This document shows, one piece after another, positions 1 to 8,991 of a DNA stretch of 64,000 nt; position 1 is the first letter of the stretch, and every line of letters starts with the position of its first letter. This DNA is from Bradyrhizobium canariense. Its GTDB lineage: Bacteria > Pseudomonadota > Alphaproteobacteria > Rhizobiales > Xanthobacteraceae. Under the pieces are notes generated by a model, which saw only the letters and a program-made list of their open reading frames with translations, made no database searches and was not told the origin of the DNA. The stretch lies in NCBI RefSeq assembly GCF_019402665.1, contig NZ_VSST01000044.1, forward strand, positions 186,001 through 250,000, written 5' to 3'. The position numbers and the translations under genes are program-made.

Positions 1-77
1 CGTTACAGGCGCGAAACGTCGCGTGATCCCATGACCTCCGTCGAAATACGTGCAACTCAACCGCCAGGACACGAGAG

Positions 78-1178
78 ATGACTCTGGAGAACGGTCTGAT
101 CGACCGGCTCGAGATCGCACTGGCGAGCCGGGAGCTGTCGAAGCGCGCCGAACTCCTGCGCCAGGTCGCCGATCTCTTCGTGGTCGGCTCAGGCAAGTTC
201 ACCGACGAGCAGATCGACCTGTTCGACGAGGTGATGAGCGCGCTCCTCAAGAATATCGAATGCGCCGCGCGAGCGGCGTTCGGGAGCCGGCTTTCAGGAT
301 TGCCCGATGCGCCGCGTCGGACGATCCGCTTGCTGGCCTTTGACGACGCGCCCGAGGTGGCGGCGCCGGTCCTGGAGCACTCACCACAGCTCGACGAGGC
401 GAGCTTGGCGGAGAATGCGCGGACCAAGAGCCAGGATCATCTGCTGGCTATCGCCGGCCGCAGCCTGTTGACGGAACCCGTCACCGATGCCCTCCTCGAG
501 CGCGGCAACAACGATGTCGCCATGCGGACCGCCGGCAACGACGGCGCCAGCTTCTCGACTAACGGAATGTCCAAGCTCCTCAGCCGGGCGCGGGACAATG
601 GCGCGCTCGCGATGTGCATCTGGGCTCGGCCCGATATTCCTCGTGAGACCATGTTGAAGTTGTTCGTCCATGCATCTGAGATGGTGAGATCCAAGCTGGA
701 GGCAGCCGATCCCCGCCAGGCAGCTCTGACCCGGCGTGCAATTGCGGAGGGCTCCGATGAGCTGCAAGCGATGGCGCGGGCAGGCTCCAGCGAGCACGCC
801 CGGGCGTTGGCCGAGGTGACGTCCTTGTATTCGAGTGGGCAATTGGACGAGGCACGCGTACTCGGCTTCATCGGCGAGCGAAGCTTGGACAAGACGGCTG
901 TCGCGCTATCGCTCATGAGCGACCTGCCGATCGGAGCGATTGAGCGTGCGCTGGTCCGTTCGCAGCCCGAGCAGATTCTCATCCTCGCGAAGGCGATCGG
1001 TCTGTCCTGGGACACGACGAAGGCAATCCTGACGCTTTACCCCGGTGAGGCTCACGAGAGCCGAGAGCGATTGGAGCAGTGCTTCGCGAGCTTCCTTCGG
1101 TTGAGTCCAAATACGGCGAAGGCTGCACTCCAGTTCTACAGGCTCCGTGAGCGTGCCGGCCCGGGTCCTGTCCACTAA
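78..1178 (+). CDS. DUF2336 domain-containing protein
   Basis: A 366-residue soluble, largely alpha-helical protein with no signal peptide or membrane segment. The overall pattern (an N-terminal helix rich in Leu/Arg, a middle region of HEAT-like helical hairpins and a conserved-looking stretch around MSKLLSRARDNGALA) fits the DUF2336 family. That family is common in alphaproteobacteria and has no firmly assigned biochemical role. The ATG at 78 follows the purine-rich CACGAGAG and the first helix starts at once, so the start looks right. The next gene follows on the same strand after about 60 bases with its own ribosome site, so the two are not obviously coupled. Family call by recognition, function unknown. 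Confidence 0.8.
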   Translation: MTLENGLIDRLEIALASRELSKRAELLRQVADLFVVGSGKFTDEQIDLFDEVMSALLKNIECAARAAFGSRLSGLPDAPRRTIRLLAFDDAPEVAAPVLEHSPQLDEASLAENARTKSQDHLLAIAGRSLLTEPVTDALLERGNNDVAMRTAGNDGASFSTNGMSKLLSRARDNGALAMCIWARPDIPRETMLKLFVHASEMVRSKLEAADPRQAALTRRAIAEGSDELQAMARAGSSEHARALAEVTSLYSSGQLDEARVLGFIGERSLDKTAVALSLMSDLPIGAIERALVRSQPEQILILAKAIGLSWDTTKAILTLYPGEAHESRERLEQCFASFLRLSPNTAKAALQFYRLRERAGPGPVH

Positions 1179-1237
1179 CGGCGTTGCGCCCCAGCACCTT
1201 TCCCCTGCATGATGCGGGAGCTCTTGGGGGGAAGACC

Positions 1238-2089
1238 ATGCGATCCGTCGTCATCACCGGCGCGTCCACCGGCATCGGCTGGGCCATTGCGAAATTTCTG
1301 GTCGGGCGCGGCTATCGTGTTTTCGGTAGTGTCCGCAAGCAGGCCGATGCGGATCGGCTCATGGGTGAATTCGGTGCGAACTTCACGCCGCTGCTGTTCG
1401 ACGTCACCGACGAGGCGGCGGTCCTCGCCGCTGCGCGAAAAGTCCGCGAGGCTCTGGGCGGTGAGACGCTGGCCGGTCTCGTCAACAACGCCGGCGTCGC
1501 GGTGGCGGGGCCCGTGCTCGAATTGTCGGTCGACGACTTCCGCCGGCAGATGGAGATCAACGTCATTGGCCCGGTCATCGCGACGCAGGCCTTTGGGCCG
1601 CTGCTCGGCGCCGATCCGTCGCTGAAGGGGCCGAAAGGACGGATCGTGATGATCAGCTCGGTCGCGGGCAAGAACGGCAATCCGTTGTCGGCGCCTTACA
1701 GCACCTCCAAGCACGCCATCGAAGGCCTGTCGGAGAGCTTGCGCCGCGAGTTGATGCTGTTCGGCATCGACGTCATCATCGTCGCCCCCGGCGCGGTGAA
1801 GACGCCGATCTGGAGTAAGGCCGAGCAGATCGATCTCTCAGTCTACCAGAACTCGCCTTATCTGCCGGCGCTGAACAAGGTCAGGGCGTTCATGATGAAG
1901 CTCGGCGAGACCGGGCTGCCGGCCGAGCGGATCGCCGAGGTCGTTTTCGAGGCGCTCACCGCCGAGAGGCCCAAGGTTCGCTACCAGATCACGCCGGACC
2001 GGACGCGACATTTGATGACGGCCACGCTGCCCAAACGTGTGGTCGACCGCATCATCGCCAAGCGGCTCGGGCTGCTGCCGCAGGGCTGA
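1238..2089 (+). CDS. SDR family NAD(P)-dependent oxidoreductase
   Basis: Short-chain dehydrogenase/reductase of 283 residues, presumably a cytosolic NAD(P)-dependent oxidoreductase acting on an alcohol or ketone. The Rossmann glycine motif TGASTGIG sits at residues 7-14, NNAG follows the fourth strand (VNNAGVA), and the catalytic Ser and Tyr-x-x-x-Lys are visible (MISSVAG, then YSTSK). I start at ATG 1238, preceded by GGGGGGAAG. An upstream TTG at 1184 would add 18 residues before the nucleotide-binding strand and lacks a ribosome site. The substrate cannot be read from sequence. A broken TetR-type regulator lies just downstream, a common partner of SDR genes. Confidence 0.92.
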   Translation: MRSVVITGASTGIGWAIAKFLVGRGYRVFGSVRKQADADRLMGEFGANFTPLLFDVTDEAAVLAAARKVREALGGETLAGLVNNAGVAVAGPVLELSVDDFRRQMEINVIGPVIATQAFGPLLGADPSLKGPKGRIVMISSVAGKNGNPLSAPYSTSKHAIEGLSESLRRELMLFGIDVIIVAPGAVKTPIWSKAEQIDLSVYQNSPYLPALNKVRAFMMKLGETGLPAERIAEVVFEALTAERPKVRYQITPDRTRHLMTATLPKRVVDRIIAKRLGLLPQG

Positions 2090-2094
2090 CCGAC

Positions 2095-2331
2095 GTTCAG
2101 CCCGCCTCTGCCGCACGTCGGGCCGCGGTTTCGCCGGGGGGCACCATTCCGGCACTTCCCCAACCGCGACGCGTCCATGTCAGCGGCGGCCGAGGAGGCG
2201 CAGCCGCGCTTTCGGGCCGAGATCGAGGTGGCGCTGGAACAGGCACCCGCCGCCGACCCGGAGGAGGCGAGATCGAGCGGATGGCGGAGAGGGTCATCGA
2301 CCTCTTCATCGCGGGCATCGCCAAAGCTTAA
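2095..2331 (+). pseudogene. TetR/AcrR-family regulator remnant
   Basis: No intact gene fills the space between the SDR gene and the sulfatase-type gene, but a regulator can be pieced together. In one frame a stretch ends AAVSPGG. A one-base shift then gives FRHFPNRDA followed by MSAAAEEAQPRFRAE, matching the recognition helix and first core helix of TetR proteins (typically VSPGTLFRHFPNRDAL). A further shift at about 2265-2280 gives ERMAERVIDLFIAGIAKA and a stop at 2331, which looks like the C-terminal helix. The N-terminal half of the HTH and most of the ligand domain are missing. I read this as a frameshifted, internally deleted gene; the exact boundaries are approximate. Confidence 0.5.
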
Positions 2332-2526
2332 GCGTGGCTGGCCCATGCGGCCCATTCGCCCATCGCTAACATTAAGCGAAGGTCGGACCGCGACACGCGT
2401 TGCTTGTCCGTGACCGTTCAATTACAGTTTTATGACACGGTGCAGGCCTTCCGGCTGCGCCGAACGCCGCAGGCCCGGTCAGCCGGCTCGGCATCACCGT
2501 GCCGGACCAGCAGTTGCGTGTCGTCA

Positions 2527-4239
2527 ATGGCGTCCGCGCCCAATCCAGGTCCTTCTGCCACGACCGCCGTATTGGCGAGCGTCGCCGCGCTCGGCATCTG
2601 GCGGCTGCTCGCGGTTGCGGCGCCGCATCTCGCCGCGCTCGTCCTGATGTACGAGACCGAGACGGATTTCGGTGCACGGCTCTCCTTCGTGCTGGCCTGG
2701 GGCATCCTCAACTTCTTCTGGATCATGCTGCTGCGGCGTCCGGCGCTCTCGGGTGCGCTGTCGCTGACCATGGTCGTGGTGCTGGTGCTGCTGTCACGGC
2801 TGAAGCACGACGTCGTGCAGATGACGGTCAACTTCATCGACCTGATGATGATCGACCGCGACACGGTCGCGTTCCTGTTCACGATCTTCCCGAATTTGCG
2901 CTGGTCGGTGATCGGGGCCGGCCTCGTCACGCTGCCGCTGATGTATGCGCTGTGGTGGCTCGACCCATTCCGCATCCGCAGGCTGCCGGCGCTCGCCTGC
3001 AAGCTCGCCTGCCTCGCCGCGCTGGTCGGCTATTCGCTCTATCATCCGGACGAGGCCTGGCGCGGCTATTACGACGACGGCTATCTCTCGAAGTTCTTCC
3101 GCTCCGGCGTCAGCGCGGTCTCCGACTTCGCGCAATACGGCTTTATGGAGTCGGCCGCTTCGACCAACGAACGGCTCAACATGCCGCTGGTCGATGCCTG
3201 CCATCCCGCCGGCCGGCGGCCGAACATCATCATGGTCCATGATGAATCGAGCTTCGACATCCGCGCCGCGCAGGGCATCAAGGTGCCGGCTGGCTACGGC
3301 AGCCATTTCAAATCCTGGGACGGCAAGGAGCGCACCTTTCTGGCCGAGAGCAATGGCGGGCCGAGCTGGTTCACCGAATACAATGTGCTCGCGGGGTTGT
3401 CGTCGCGTTCGTTCGGCCGCTTCGCCTATTTCGTGACGCGCATCGCAACAGGCCGTGTCGAGCGCGGCCTGCCGCTGGCGCTGCGCCGCTGCGGCTACGA
3501 TACGATGTCACTCTACCCCGCCTATGGCGGCTTCATGGCCGCGCGCAGTTTTCAGATGACGACCGGCGTCGAACGCTTCCTCGACTCCAAGGATCTCGGC
3601 GCCAAGGATGTCGAGCCGGATAGCTTCTTCTACGACAAGGCGCTCCGGCTGATGGGCGAGCGGACGCCGAACAAGCCGCTGTTTACCTTCATTTACCTCG
3701 GCGCCAATCATTTCCCCTGGGAGACGCGCTTCCGCCCGGATCTGCTGCCGAACTGGCGCGCACCGGGCAATGTGCCGTCCATCGACGAATATCTGCGCCG
3801 GCAGGCGATGAGCGCCGAGCAGTACAAGGCTTTCCTCGCGGGCTTGAAGAAGAATTTTCCCGGCGAGCCTTTCCTGATCGTGCGCTATGGCGATCATCAA
3901 CCCGAGTTTGCGCCTGCTATCCTCGAGCCCGGGCTCGACGAGGGTGCAATCGGCAAAAAGCTCGACGCCTACGACCCCCGCCTCTACGCGACCTACTACG
4001 CGATCGACGCCGTCAATTTCGACCCGGTGAAGAGCGAGGCCGTGATGGACACGGTCGATGGTCCGTATCTGCCGCTGGTCATCCAGGAAGCCGCCGGCAT
4101 CCCGCTCGATCCGTCCTTCGCCGAGCAGAAGGAGATCATGCTCCGCTGCAAGGGCATCTTCTACGGCTGCAAAGACGGTGCCGAAGCGAGCCGGCTGAAC
4201 CGGCTGCTGATCGATGCGGGGATGATCCGCGGGTTGTAG
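2527..4239 (+). CDS. Membrane-anchored sulfatase/LTA-synthase-like hydrolase or transferase
   Basis: A protein of about 570 residues with four or five hydrophobic N-terminal segments (residues ~15-190) followed by a large periplasmic domain of the alkaline phosphatase/sulfatase superfamily. Metal-site signatures are visible: HDESSFD near the domain start, an ANHFPW histidine, and YGDHQPE near the end. GGPSWFTEYNVLAGLS matches the region carrying the nucleophilic Thr in LtaS- and phosphoethanolamine-transferase-type enzymes. It probably cleaves or transfers a phosphate- or sulfate-linked head group at the outer face of the inner membrane; the substrate is unknown. The start is uncertain: ATG 2527 was chosen because the reading upstream to TTG 2404 is low-complexity and unlike the family. 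Confidence 0.75.
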   Translation: MASAPNPGPSATTAVLASVAALGIWRLLAVAAPHLAALVLMYETETDFGARLSFVLAWGILNFFWIMLLRRPALSGALSLTMVVVLVLLSRLKHDVVQMTVNFIDLMMIDRDTVAFLFTIFPNLRWSVIGAGLVTLPLMYALWWLDPFRIRRLPALACKLACLAALVGYSLYHPDEAWRGYYDDGYLSKFFRSGVSAVSDFAQYGFMESAASTNERLNMPLVDACHPAGRRPNIIMVHDESSFDIRAAQGIKVPAGYGSHFKSWDGKERTFLAESNGGPSWFTEYNVLAGLSSRSFGRFAYFVTRIATGRVERGLPLALRRCGYDTMSLYPAYGGFMAARSFQMTTGVERFLDSKDLGAKDVEPDSFFYDKALRLMGERTPNKPLFTFIYLGANHFPWETRFRPDLLPNWRAPGNVPSIDEYLRRQAMSAEQYKAFLAGLKKNFPGEPFLIVRYGDHQPEFAPAILEPGLDEGAIGKKLDAYDPRLYATYYAIDAVNFDPVKSEAVMDTVDGPYLPLVIQEAAGIPLDPSFAEQKEIMLRCKGIFYGCKDGAEASRLNRLLIDAGMIRGL

Positions 4240-4272
4240 CGTCCTCCAACGTCGTCGAATGAATGGCGCGGC

Positions 4273-5832
4273 TTACCGCCCACCCACCTTCTCCCACAGC
4301 CATTTGGCCACCGCATCCGGGGACGAATTCGCGTCATTTCCGGCGGCGCGTAAATTGGCTTCGCGCATGGTCGCGATGTCGATCTTGCCGAGCAGCGGTT
4401 TCAGCGCGGCCCGCAGCCGCTCGTCGCCGGCGCGTTTCGGAGCCAGCAGCAGGATGGCATCGTAGGGCGGGATCGCGTGCCTGGGATCGTCGAGCGCAAC
4501 CAGATCGTATTTTGCGATCAGCCCGTCGCTGGTGTAGCCCGCGATGACATCGACTTCGCCGCTGGCGACCGCCGCATACATGAAGTCCGGCTGCATCTGG
4601 CGCTGGGCGCGGAACGAGAGGCCATAGGCCTTTTGCAGCGCCGCCCATTCGGGTCGCGAGAAGAACTCATAGTCGCCGGCGATCGACAGGGTCGAAGCAT
4701 GCGCGGCGAGATCGGCGATGGTGCGGATGCCAAGCGCCTCCGCCCGCTTCTTCGGGATCACCAGCGCATAGGCATTCTCGAAACCGAGCTCGCCGAGTAG
4801 CGTGATGTTCTCCTTCGCAAGCGTTGTCTGCAGCTCCGCCAACAGCTCCGCGCGCGGCTTGATGTCCGTGCGGTGAAGCTGATTGGCCCAGAGCGTGCCG
4901 GAATAATCGACATAGAGATCGATATCACCGGCCTTCAATGCCTCGAAGATCACGCTCGAGCCGAGACCGGATCGTGCGACGGCGGAAAGACCGACCGCCT
5001 GCAGCCGGTCCCGCATCAACGCCGACAGCACGTACTGCTCGGCGAACGTCTTGGCGCCCACGACATAGCTTTGCGACGAGCGCCCCATCGTCGGCACCAA
5101 TGTTGCGGCGACCAGTGCCGCGATCCCGGCCGCGCCAAGCGCGGTACGCACGCGGCTGCGCCGGCGCAGGCCGCTCTCGATCAGGCCGAGCAGTTGATCG
5201 ACGGCGAGCGCCAGCAGGGCCGAGGCAAAGCAGCCGAACAGCACGAACACCCAGTTCTGGGTCTGGAGCCCGGCAAAGATATAATTGCCGAGGCTGGTCT
5301 GCCCGATCGGGGTCGACAGCGTCGCGGTGCCGATCACCCACACTGCGGCGGTACGGATGCCAGCCATCATCACGGGGAGGGCCAGCGGCAGTTCGACCAT
5401 CACGAGCGACTGCCGTGCGGTCATTCCGACGCCTTTGGCAGCCTCGATCAGCGCGGGATCGATGCCGTTGAGGCCGGTGATGCCATTGCGCAGCACCGGC
5501 AGCATCGAATAGAGCGCAAGCGCCAGCATCGCCGGCAGGAAGCCGAAAGCGGAGAAGGAGACGCCGAACCAGGCCAGCGCCACGGAGGCCGCGAGCAGCA
5601 GCAGCGGATAGAACAGCGCGAGCAGCGCCAGCCCGGGCACCGTCTGCACGATACTGGCGAGCGCGAGCAGGACTGCGCGCGGGGTAGGGCGGTTGCGCGT
5701 CAGGATCGCCAGCGGCAGGCTGACGATCAGGCCGAGCGCAAGTGCAGCGAGACTCACCCGGACGTGGTTGCCGAGATAGTCGGGCAAATGTCCCAGCGCC
5801 TCGCCCCAGCGCGGATCGGTGAAAAGGCTCAT
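4273..5832 (-). CDS. Osmoprotectant ABC transporter, fused permease and substrate-binding protein
   Basis: A 519-residue fusion. Residues ~1-220 form a six-helix permease with the EAA-type loop (EAAKGVGMTARQSLVMVELP). Residues ~240-519 form a glycine betaine/choline/carnitine (OpuAC/OpuCC-type) binding domain beginning VGAKTFAEQYVLSALM. In most bacteria these are two separate genes. The fusion ties the binding domain to the transporter at the periplasmic face of the inner membrane. Its start overlaps the end of the upstream ATPase gene by four bases, so the two form an operon. Likely role: uptake of a quaternary ammonium compatible solute; the exact ligand is not determined by sequence. Confidence 0.88.
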   Translation of the reverse strand: MSLFTDPRWGEALGHLPDYLGNHVRVSLAALALGLIVSLPLAILTRNRPTPRAVLLALASIVQTVPGLALLALFYPLLLLAASVALAWFGVSFSAFGFLPAMLALALYSMLPVLRNGITGLNGIDPALIEAAKGVGMTARQSLVMVELPLALPVMMAGIRTAAVWVIGTATLSTPIGQTSLGNYIFAGLQTQNWVFVLFGCFASALLALAVDQLLGLIESGLRRRSRVRTALGAAGIAALVAATLVPTMGRSSQSYVVGAKTFAEQYVLSALMRDRLQAVGLSAVARSGLGSSVIFEALKAGDIDLYVDYSGTLWANQLHRTDIKPRAELLAELQTTLAKENITLLGELGFENAYALVIPKKRAEALGIRTIADLAAHASTLSIAGDYEFFSRPEWAALQKAYGLSFRAQRQMQPDFMYAAVASGEVDVIAGYTSDGLIAKYDLVALDDPRHAIPPYDAILLLAPKRAGDERLRAALKPLLGKIDIATMREANLRAAGNDANSSPDAVAKWLWEKVGGR

Positions 5833-6611
5833 GCCGCCCCGCTCTGTAGCAGCAGCGCGTTCAATCGCTCGACCTGGCGTCGCGGCGTCCGCAGCAACTC
5901 CAGTACGTAGGCGTCGCTGCTTTTCGAGAGCTCCACTGGCGTACCCTGCGCCAGCAGCTTTCCGCCGCGCATCACCGCGATGCGGTCGGCCAGCAAAATC
6001 GCTTCCGTCATGTCGTGGGTGATCATCACGGTGGTCAGGCCGAGCTTGCGGTGCAGCTCGCGAAAATCGTCGCCGAGCGCATCGCGGGTGAGAGGATCGA
6101 GCGCGCCGAAGGGCTCGTCCATCAGCACGATGCGGGGCCGTGCCGCGAGCGCGCGCGCCACACCGACACGCTGGCGCTGGCCGCCCGAGAGCGCATCCGG
6201 CAGCCGCTCGCGATGCGCGGCCCGGTCGAGCTGCACGAGCTCGAGCAACTCATCGACCCGCGTCGCGATATCCGCCGCCGGGACGCCGAGCAGTTTCGGC
6301 GTGATCCCGATATTGTCCGCGACGCTCAGATGCGGGAACAGCCCGCCGCTCTGGAAGACATAGCCGATGCGACGCCGCAGCGCGACCGGATCGACGGATT
6401 GCACGTCGTCGCCCTCGACGGTGATCGTGCCGCCATCCGCCTCGATCAGGCGGTTGGCGAGCCGCAGCAGCGTCGTCTTGCCCGAACCCGAGCCGCCGAC
6501 GACGGCGACAAACTCGCCTTCGGCGATGTGGAGTGACACATCGTCCACGGCCTTGAGCGCGCCGAAGCTCTTGGTGACGTGGGCATAGCCAATCATCGGC
6601 CTGGACGGCAT
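5829..6611 (-). CDS. Osmoprotectant ABC transporter ATP-binding protein
   Basis: An ABC ATPase of about 260 residues that powers the adjacent permease/binding-protein fusion. It has Walker A GGSGSGKTT, signature LSGGQRQR, Walker B IVLMDEPFGAL and the switch histidine in MITHD. It resembles OpuBA/OpuCA/ProV-type ATPases but ends soon after the core and has no CBS-domain tail, so CBS-type ionic-strength sensing as in OpuA is not expected. I start at ATG 6611 (MPSRPMIGY); ATG 6596 is equally possible. A longer frame reaching 6794 would cross the divergent promoter and add a non-family leader. It is divergent from the NitT/TauT-type operon starting at 6757. Confidence 0.88.
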   Translation of the reverse strand: MPSRPMIGYAHVTKSFGALKAVDDVSLHIAEGEFVAVVGGSGSGKTTLLRLANRLIEADGGTITVEGDDVQSVDPVALRRRIGYVFQSGGLFPHLSVADNIGITPKLLGVPAADIATRVDELLELVQLDRAAHRERLPDALSGGQRQRVGVARALAARPRIVLMDEPFGALDPLTRDALGDDFRELHRKLGLTTVMITHDMTEAILLADRIAVMRGGKLLAQGTPVELSKSSDAYVLELLRTPRRQVERLNALLLQSGAA

Positions 6612-6756
6612 CGGGCGGGTCTCACTGCGCTGACCCGCCCCAAGGAGGGAGGGAGGAAGGGAGGGATGACAAGGCCCATGCGTACCACGCTTGGCGGCTT
6701 GATTGAACTTGGCTGCGCGAGCGGCTAAGGCATCGGGCCAAGCTCGGAGGGAACAC

Positions 6757-7575
6757 ATGACAACGCCCACGGCGGTGGCGCTGGAAGATGCCAAGGTCGC
6801 GTTCCAATTGGGGGACGGGCGGGTCTATACGGCGGTGGAGAAGGCGAATCTGACCGTCGGAGAGGGCGAGTTCGTCGCCATCGTCGGGCCGACCGGCTGC
6901 GGGAAATCGACGCTGCTCAACGTCGCGGCCGGGCTGCTCAAGCCGGCTGCCGGGAGCGTCAAAATATTCGACCAGCCGCTCGCCGGGCTGAACCGGGATG
7001 CCGGCTATCTGTTCCAGGCCGATGCGCTGTTCCCCTGGAAGACCGCGCTCGACAATGTCGCGATCGGGCTCGAAGTCAGCGGCACGCCGCGCAGCGAGGC
7101 GCTGCCGCGGGCGCAAAAGTGGCTGACCTCGGTCGGTTTGGGCGCCTTCGCCAACCGCTATCCGCATATGCTCTCGGGCGGCCAGCGCAAGCGCGTGGCG
7201 CTGGCGCAGGTGCTGATCCGCGATCCAAAGATCCTGCTGATGGACGAGCCGTTCGGGCCGCTGGATGCACAGACCCGGCAGGTGATGGGCAACCTGCTGC
7301 TCGACCTCTGGAATGCGGACCGCAAGGCCGTGCTGTTCGTCACCCATGATCTGGAAGAGGCGATCGCGCTCGCCGACCGCGTCGTGATCATGTCGGCGGG
7401 GCCATCCTCCCGCATCATCGGCGACTGGCGCGTGAGCCTGCCGCGCCCGCGCGACATTTTCGAAGTGCGGCTGGACAAGGAATTCCATGCGCTTCATCGC
7501 GAGATCTGGAGCGTGCTCAAGGACGAGGTCATGAAGGGCTATGCGCAGTCCACCCAAGCGGCGGAGGCGGTGTGA
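6757..7575 (+). CDS. NitT/TauT-family ABC transporter ATP-binding protein
   Basis: A cytoplasmic ABC ATPase of 272 residues with Walker A GPTGCGKST, signature LSGGQRKR, Walker B ILLMDEPFGPLD and switch VTHD. The family members (SsuB, TauB, NrtD) energise uptake of nitrate, sulfonates, taurine or aromatic/pyrimidine-like compounds. The ATG at 6757 sits seven bases after GGAGG, a strong site; an in-frame upstream start at 6703 was rejected. The stop overlaps the permease start by one base (TGATG), indicating translational coupling. Together with the permease and the binding protein at 8992 it makes one importer. Confidence 0.92.
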   Translation: MTTPTAVALEDAKVAFQLGDGRVYTAVEKANLTVGEGEFVAIVGPTGCGKSTLLNVAAGLLKPAAGSVKIFDQPLAGLNRDAGYLFQADALFPWKTALDNVAIGLEVSGTPRSEALPRAQKWLTSVGLGAFANRYPHMLSGGQRKRVALAQVLIRDPKILLMDEPFGPLDAQTRQVMGNLLLDLWNADRKAVLFVTHDLEEAIALADRVVIMSAGPSSRIIGDWRVSLPRPRDIFEVRLDKEFHALHREIWSVLKDEVMKGYAQSTQAAEAV

Positions 7576-8360
7576 TGTCGCGCGTCACTCTCCTTGCGCT
7601 GCAAGTGCTGGTCGCGGTGGTCTGCCTCGCGCTGTGGCAATTGCTCTCGACCGTGCCCGTGTTCGGCAAGATCCTGCTACCGCCGTTCTTCTTCTCCAAT
7701 CCGGTCGATGTCTTCGCCCAGATCGTCAAATGGTTCTCGTCCGGTGTGATCTGGAAGCATCTCGGCATCACGCTGACGGAATCGATCCTGGCCTTCGTGA
7801 TCGGATCGGCCGGCGGCGTGCTGATCGGCTTCTGGTTCGCGCGCCAGCCGCTGGTCGCCGCGGTGTTCGATCCCTACGTCAAGATGGTCAACGCACTGCC
7901 GCGGGTGGTGCTGGCGCCGATCTTCGCGCTATGGCTTGGGCTGGGCATCTGGTCCAAGGTCGCGCTCGGCGTGACGCTGGTGTTCTTTATCGTGTTCTTC
8001 AACGTCTATCAGGGCGTCAAGGAGGTTAGTCGCACCGTGCTCGATAACGGCCGCATGCTCGGCATGAGCGAGCGGCAACTGATGCAGCACGTCTATTGGC
8101 CGTCGGCGCTGTCGTGGATGTTCTCCTCGCTGCACACGTCGGTCGGTTTTGCCGTGGTCGGTGCCGTCGTCGGCGAATATCTGGGGTCGGCGGCGGGGCT
8201 CGGCTATCTCATCCAGCAGGCCGAGGGCATCTTCGACGTCGCCGGCGTGTTCGCCGGCATGTTCGTGCTGTCGGCCTTCGTCATCCTGATCGATTTTGGG
8301 GTGACATTGGTGGAGCGGAGACTGCTGGTCTGGCGCCCGACCGTGGACGGGCGCGGCTAG
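7575..8360 (+). CDS. NitT/TauT-family ABC transporter permease
   Basis: A 261-residue inner-membrane permease with about six hydrophobic segments and the BPD_transp_1 cytoplasmic loop (GRMLGMSERQLMQHVYWPSAL) that docks onto the ATPase. It starts with the ATG that overlaps the TGA of the ATPase gene; a GTG three bases earlier is an alternative. Family: the SsuC/TauC/NrtB permeases. The gene ends just before a convergently oriented cupin gene, with a GC-rich hairpin between them. Confidence 0.92.
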   Translation: MSRVTLLALQVLVAVVCLALWQLLSTVPVFGKILLPPFFFSNPVDVFAQIVKWFSSGVIWKHLGITLTESILAFVIGSAGGVLIGFWFARQPLVAAVFDPYVKMVNALPRVVLAPIFALWLGLGIWSKVALGVTLVFFIVFFNVYQGVKEVSRTVLDNGRMLGMSERQLMQHVYWPSALSWMFSSLHTSVGFAVVGAVVGEYLGSAAGLGYLIQQAEGIFDVAGVFAGMFVLSAFVILIDFGVTLVERRLLVWRPTVDGRG

Positions 8361-8367
8361 GCCGAAA

Positions 8368-8393
8368 GGGGCCCGCGCGTCGCGCGAGCCCGG
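8368..8393. terminator. GC-rich hairpin between convergent genes
   Basis: The 44-base gap between the permease stop and the stop of the convergent cupin gene contains GGGC, a CGCGCG core, and a matching CGCGCG and GCCC. These can fold into a compact hairpin that reads the same on both strands. No T-run follows, so intrinsic termination is only suggested. Confidence 0.35.
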
Positions 8394-8404
8394 ATCGCGA
8401 AAGT

Positions 8405-8854
8405 TCAATCCAGCAACTTGGTGTCGTCGGGCGCCTGCGGCGGCGTCTTGATCGCGATCGCCTTGACCTGTCCGCTGATCGGTTTGGTGCCGCCATGCGG
8501 CGTCCCCTTCGGGATGATGACGAGGTCGCCCGGCTTCACCGTGACTTCCTTGTCGCCGAACCAGATCGTGCCGGTGCCCTCCAGAATGTACTGGATCTCG
8601 TTGGTGTTGGGATGCATGTGCTTGGGCACATTGCCGACCTGGATCGAGATGGTGGCGCCATCGGCGCTCGCGAACATCTTGGAACGGAAGCCGACGGCGT
8701 TCGCGTTTCCGAGCGCGTCGCCCTCCATCTCGCTGGTATGGATGATCTGCGGAGTGATGTTTTCCGCAGCCAGCGCCGGCCGCAGCAGGTGGGTTGCGCC
8801 GCACCCGGCGGCAAAAGCGGTGGCGATCGACAGTCCGATTGCAAGGCGATTCAT
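8405..8854 (-). CDS. Secreted cupin-domain protein
   Basis: A 149-residue protein with a cleavable-looking signal sequence (MNRLAIGLSIATAFAAGCGA, possible cut after ALAAE near residue 31) and a single cupin domain. Cupin motif 1 is intact (HMHPNTNE then a Gly at the expected distance) and motif 2 is GDLVIIPKGTPH, so a metal-binding periplasmic cupin is likely. The His-x-His, Glu and second His would hold the metal. The reaction is unknown; small exported cupins can be dioxygenases, isomerases or ligand binders. It lies on the opposite strand inside an ABC transporter gene set, between permease and binding protein. Confidence 0.8.
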   Translation of the reverse strand: MNRLAIGLSIATAFAAGCGATHLLRPALAAENITPQIIHTSEMEGDALGNANAVGFRSKMFASADGATISIQVGNVPKHMHPNTNEIQYILEGTGTIWFGDKEVTVKPGDLVIIPKGTPHGGTKPISGQVKAIAIKTPPQAPDDTKLLD

Positions 8855-8991
8855 GGATGATCCTCCCCATCAAGAATTGTTCTTGTGGGCTCATGCTATT
8901 GCGCCGAAAGGCCGATGGCCAGCGCCTTCGGTCCTGCTTCTCAAGCCAGTCCCGCTGCTCTATGGTGCCGCCAGCCGAACGGAGGAAACCA

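Noticed and set aside
4873..5910. A 345-codon open frame on the plus strand antisense to the osmoprotectant transporter
   Set aside because: It is low-complexity (Arg/Gln/Gly/His-rich), typical of the complement of a high-GC gene. The minus-strand frame has clear permease and binding-domain motifs.
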